Below, piece after piece: positions 62,330 through 64,000 of a DNA stretch of 64,000 nucleotides. Under the pieces are notes generated by a model. That model was not told the origin of the DNA. It saw only the letters and a list, made by a program, of their open reading frames with translations, and ran no database searches. The stretch is from Sphaerosporella brunnea. Lineage: Eukaryota; Ascomycota; Pezizomycetes; Pezizales; Pyronemataceae. Numbering within the stretch: the first letter of the stretch is position 1; every line of letters begins with the position of its first letter. The stretch spans positions 1-64,000 of the forward strand of contig VXIS01000193.1 of assembly GCA_008704415.1 (NCBI GenBank), read 5' to 3'. Both the position numbers and the translations under genes were made by a program.

Positions 62330-64000
62330 TCACCATCTGGCTCTACTCCTCCATCTCCCCAATCGCGACATCAACATTTGCCACCACTTCTTCTTCTTCT
62401 TCTTTTCCTCCTTCTCCTTCTCCTTCTCCTTCCCCTTCTCCTCCTCCTTCACCTCCTTCACCTCCTCCTTCACCTCCTTCTCCTTCCCCTTCTCCTCCTC
62501 CATCACCTCATTCTCCTCCTCCTTCTCCTCCTCCTTCTCCTCCTCCTCGTCCTCCTCTTCCTCCTCCTTCTCCTCCTTCTCCTCCTCCTTCTTCTTCTCC
62601 TTCTCCTTCTCTTTCTCCTCCTCCTCCGTCTGCTCCTCCTCCTTCTCCTCCTCCTCCTCCTCCTCTTCGTCATCTAGGCAAAACTAGCTGAATGTCAATC
62701 ATAGCACCTACAGAGAGGGCAGCCAGAAAATGGATCACATACAGTCTATAGCGCAAAAAGAGTCAACCTTCAAACAATGGCTGCTGCAAGGAGAGAGGCG
62801 AAGCACATTACTTACTTCCTGCGGAGAAAAAATAAGTCGAAAGCCAGCAACACGTTGACGAGCGAGGCGGTGAAACGATTCACTTACAAGCTGCAATCCA
62901 ATACAAGCCGACCCATCAGCGATGAGGTGGACAAGAAGCTAACTGGAAGGGTTCCACCTACAAACTGCGACGCACGAGGGACAAGGATCAGCAATAGCGA
63001 GCATGAGGTCTGAAAAACAGAATGCGGTGCACTTACCCCCTGAAACAAAAAGACCCGAAAGAGAGCCAAAAATTATTAACAAGCCAGACGGATGGTAATG
63101 CGGTTCACTCACAGCCTACAAACGTAACGAGGGGCGAAGTTCAGCTATCATACAAAAACAAACCGTTAATTTGGGAGTGGTTCACGTACAATCTACACCG
63201 CAACAGCATCCGGATTTCAACCCCGTCTCGGCGTAGGGGGCGCGGTGGTTCCATTCACTTACTCTCTGCATGGCAAAGTGAGCGAAACGTCAGCCATATC
63301 GTCTCAACTAGGGAGGCGGGAGCGGGGATTCCATTCACTTACCTCCTGCATTGCAAAGCGAGCCGAACGTCAGCCATATGGCCTCAACCAGGAGCGGTGG
63401 TTCCATCCACTTACGTCCTGCATTGCAAAACGAGCCGAACGTCAGCCATATCGTCTCAACCAGGGAGGCGGGAGCGTGGATTCCATCCACTTACGAGCTG
63501 AATTGCAAAGCGAGCCGAACGTCAGCCATATGGTCTCAACCAGCGAGCCGGAAGCGGGGATTCCATTTACTTACCTTCTGCATTGCAAAGCGAGCCGAAC
63601 GTCAGCCATATGGTCTCAACCAGGGAGGCGGAAGCGGGGATTCCATTCACTTACCACCTGCATGGCAAAGCGAGCCAAACGTCAGCCATATCGTCTCAAC
63701 CAGGGAGGCGGGAGCTGGGATTCCATTCACTTACGTCCTGCATTGCAAAGCGAGCCGAACGTCAGCCATATCGTCTCAACCAGGAGCGGTGGTTCCATTC
63801 ACTTACGTCCTGCATTGCAAAGCGAGCCGAACGTCAGCCATATCGTCTCATCCAGGAGCGGTGGTTCCATTCACTTACGTCCTGCATTGCAAAGCGAGCC
63901 GAACGTCAGCCATATCGTCTCAACCAGGGAGGCGGGAGCTGGGATTCCATTCACTTACGTCCTGCATTGCAAAGCGAGCCGAACGTCAGCCATATGGCCT
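62330..64000 (-). CDS. 3' part of a putative gene built from 3-nt mini-exons (partial)
   Basis: Minus strand. Seventeen successive AG-NNN-GT cassettes: GAC 63959-63961, GAC 63879-63881, GAC 63807-63809, GAC 63735-63737, GTG 63655-63657, AAG 63575-63577, CTC 63495-63497, GAC 63415-63417, GAG 63343-63345, AGA 63263-63265, ATT 63190-63192, GCT 63113-63115, GGG 63037-63039, TTT 62962-62964, CTT 62888-62890, GAA 62816-62818, ACT 62743-62745. Introns between them are all 69-77 nt. The last intron (62674-62742) leads to a terminal exon in the GAG/AAG block. Acceptors are CAG or TAG. Donors are GTAAGT or one-base variants. CTGAC/CTGAT/TTGAC branch-like sites lie about 17-26 nt before most acceptors. 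Read in phase 0 the cassettes spell DDDDVKLDERIAGFLET without a stop; the two other phases meet TGA. Phase 0 enters an Arg-rich tail. Frame and 5' end are unresolved because the array leaves the window. Confidence 0.6.
62374..62673 (-). repeat. GAG/GAA/AAG trinucleotide-rich block in the terminal exon
   Basis: 300 bp made almost only of CTC, CTT and TCC on the plus strand (GAG, AAG, GGA on the minus strand). It reads as poly-Arg, poly-Glu/Lys or poly-Gly/Glu depending on minus-strand frame. The Glu/Lys frame stays open for 114 codons from 62671 to the stop at 62330-62332 and ends in a non-repetitive basic, Trp-rich tail (WWQMLMSRLGRWRS); the Arg frame stops at 62503-62505. Confidence 0.85.
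63241..64000 (-). repeat. 72/80-bp tandem repeat array carrying the mini-exons
   Basis: Nearly identical units of 80 or 72 bp; the two lengths differ by a short indel in the intron (GGAATCCCAGCTCCCGCCTC versus GGAACCACCGCTCC). Each unit holds GTAAGTGAATGG, a TGGTTGAGACGATATGG core, GGCTGACGTTCGGCTCGC and TTTGCAATGCAG plus three exon bases, read on the minus strand. Units left of 63241 are older and diverged. The array continues past 64000. Confidence 0.93.

Noticed and set aside
62110..62691. Plus-strand proline/serine-rich 193-codon frame
   Set aside because: Its length comes from the CTC/CTT/TCC microsatellite; splice signals and the neighbouring cassettes point to the minus strand.
63022..63501. 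Plus-strand frame of 159 codons through the repeat array
   Set aside because: It is a by-product of the 80-bp units. The array's conserved features are splice sites on the opposite strand.
63241..64000. CRISPR array
   Set aside because: The genome is eukaryotic; the whole unit is repeated, with no unique spacers, and only three bases vary.

Overview
The window is nuclear DNA of a filamentous ascomycete (Pezizomycotina). The evidence is short 45-130 nt GT-AG introns with CTRAY-type branch sites, a divergent pair of chitin synthases carrying myosin-motor-like domains, an Mdm10 gene, a fungal Sec20, and fungal non-autonomous DNA transposons. I cannot fix the genus from sequence alone. Exons were joined by hand from splice signals and reading frame. 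Every multi-exon model given as a CDS sums to a multiple of three.

Layout. 1-4 kb is mostly non-coding, with one small single-pass membrane protein gene on the minus strand. 4.3-18.1 kb holds the head-to-head class VII (minus, P-loop-less motor) and class V (plus, intact P-loop motor) chitin synthases around a 2.5 kb shared upstream region. 19.7-21.7 kb is a DHA1-type MFS transporter (minus). 23.5-40.8 kb is a housekeeping block: SEC20 (plus), CCT1/TCP-1 alpha (minus), PRP4 kinase (plus), MCM3 (plus, with an MCB box upstream), a 56-residue secreted peptide (plus) and a DHX57-type DEVH helicase (plus). 40.8-51 kb is accessory DNA with at least five MITE families, several with clear target-site duplications, and two small genes. 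51.2-56 kb carries a tail-anchored unknown protein, MDM10, and a carnitine acetyltransferase whose exon structure predicts both a mitochondrial and a peroxisomal form. 56-62 kb is decayed DNA: a multi-exon pseudogene with four in-frame stops, a partial duplication, an integrase zinc-finger relic and a PIF/Harbinger MITE.

The most unusual object is at the right edge. From 62.7 kb to the window end, the minus strand contains 17 consecutive exons of exactly 3 nt, each between a good AG acceptor and a GTAAGT-like donor, separated by introns of 69-77 nt. Units at the left have lost most intron similarity but keep the splice sites and the 3-nt spacing. In the nearly identical units at the right, the 3-nt exon differs more than the intron around it. 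The downstream terminal exon is a GAG/GAA/AAG-rich block. The array runs off the window. It looks like a mini-exon gene that could assemble a peptide codon by codon, and perhaps vary it by exon skipping or exon turnover.

Functionally the core genes are cell-wall synthesis, ER-Golgi retrograde fusion, chaperonin folding, pre-mRNA splicing, DNA replication licensing, RNA helicase, mitochondrial architecture and acetyl-carnitine shuttling. They look like conserved single-copy genes. The novelty sits in the repeat-rich right third.
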